A stretch of DNA of 54,527 nucleotides from Rhizobium sp. ASV8 (GTDB lineage Bacteria; Pseudomonadota; Alphaproteobacteria; Rhizobiales; Rhizobiaceae). Below are positions 54,379 to 54,527 of this stretch, piece after piece. The notes below the pieces were generated by a model, which made no database searches, was not told the DNA's origin, and worked only from the letters and a program-made list of their open reading frames with translations. Every line of letters starts with the position of its first letter. The first letter of the stretch is position 1. Made by a program: the position numbers and the translations under genes. The stretch spans positions 1 through 54,527 of the forward strand of contig NZ_JAELUG010000033.1 in assembly GCF_016429255.1 (NCBI RefSeq), in the 5' to 3' direction.

Positions 54379-54527
54379 GAGCGAGGCCTAACGCTTTTCT
54401 GCAAATCTGTCCACCGAAGATCCGCCCTCTCCTCAGCTGCAGCTCGCTGTCTAAGCTCCGGAATATTACCGGTTCTTTCCAAGCAACACGCGTTTAGCAA
54501 CCAACCGTTAACCACACAGCTTTACAC

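Overview
The window (about 54.5 kb, high GC) looks like chromosome of a Rhizobiales alphaproteobacterium, most likely Rhizobium or the Rhizobium/Agrobacterium group. This rests on gene families rather than a database match: GapR (DUF2312), DUF1244, an Omp10-like lipoprotein, homospermidine synthase, DUF882 and DUF1036 proteins, purE-purK next to a zinc-independent rpmJ, and interspersed palindromic mosaic repeats of the kind known from rhizobia. No rRNA, tRNA, CRISPR array, IS transposase or prophage was recognised. The 5' edge cuts the first gene.

Layout. 1-4.5 kb: truncated tetracycline-resistance-type (EF-G-like) GTPase, rpmE, an ABC exporter, a DUF1508 protein. 4.6-9.8 kb (minus): a MotA/MotB-like stator pair, suhB, a Sel1-repeat protein and a thiamine-phosphate-synthase-like protein. 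10-13.7 kb: ArsR regulator, two divergent DUF465 genes, purE-purK, rpmJ, a TPR protein. 13.9-19.4 kb is accessory-looking: alpha/beta hydrolase, LysR regulator divergent from a tautomerase-cupin-DUF4865 operon, a threonine dehydratase-type enzyme bracketed by inverted repeats, a LysE exporter. 19.5-25 kb: lipoprotein divergent from DUF2975 plus XRE regulator, DUF1036-pyk coupled on minus, N-formylglutamate amidohydrolase with DUF1244, gapR. 25-30 kb (minus): nitronate monooxygenase, 3-hydroxyisobutyrate dehydrogenase-type enzyme, ilvE, flavin amine oxidase. 30.2-33.9 kb: a copper-handling cluster (DUF2946-like, PepSY, PCu(A)C, SCO1, CopC). 34-36.4 kb: three surface-glycan genes. 36.7-40.4 kb: DUF882 protein and a sigma-54 response regulator. 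40.6-44.6 kb: pepF, pabB, pabC, yciI-like. 44.8-54.4 kb: hss, Omp10-like lipoprotein, a 5'-nucleotidase fused to LysM, hemH, a degenerate HtrA/PDZ protein, Band-7 plus NfeD, kdsD.

How the genes work together. Housekeeping functions dominate: purine (purEK), folate (pabBC), heme (hemH), branched-chain amino acids (ilvE), glycolysis (pyk), polyamine (hss), KDO for LPS (kdsD). The clearest multi-gene modules are the copper cluster, the putative proton-driven stator pair, the LysR-controlled tautomerase operon and the Band-7/NfeD membrane pair.

The most unusual signal is not a gene. At least ten copies of palindromic modules are spread over the window. They overlap stop codons, supply C-terminal tails to two proteins, provide the leader of a regulator gene, and sit as an inverted pair around one enzyme gene. 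A protease homologue with all three catalytic positions replaced is the best single-gene oddity. I did not find a clearly new multi-gene defence or metabolic system.
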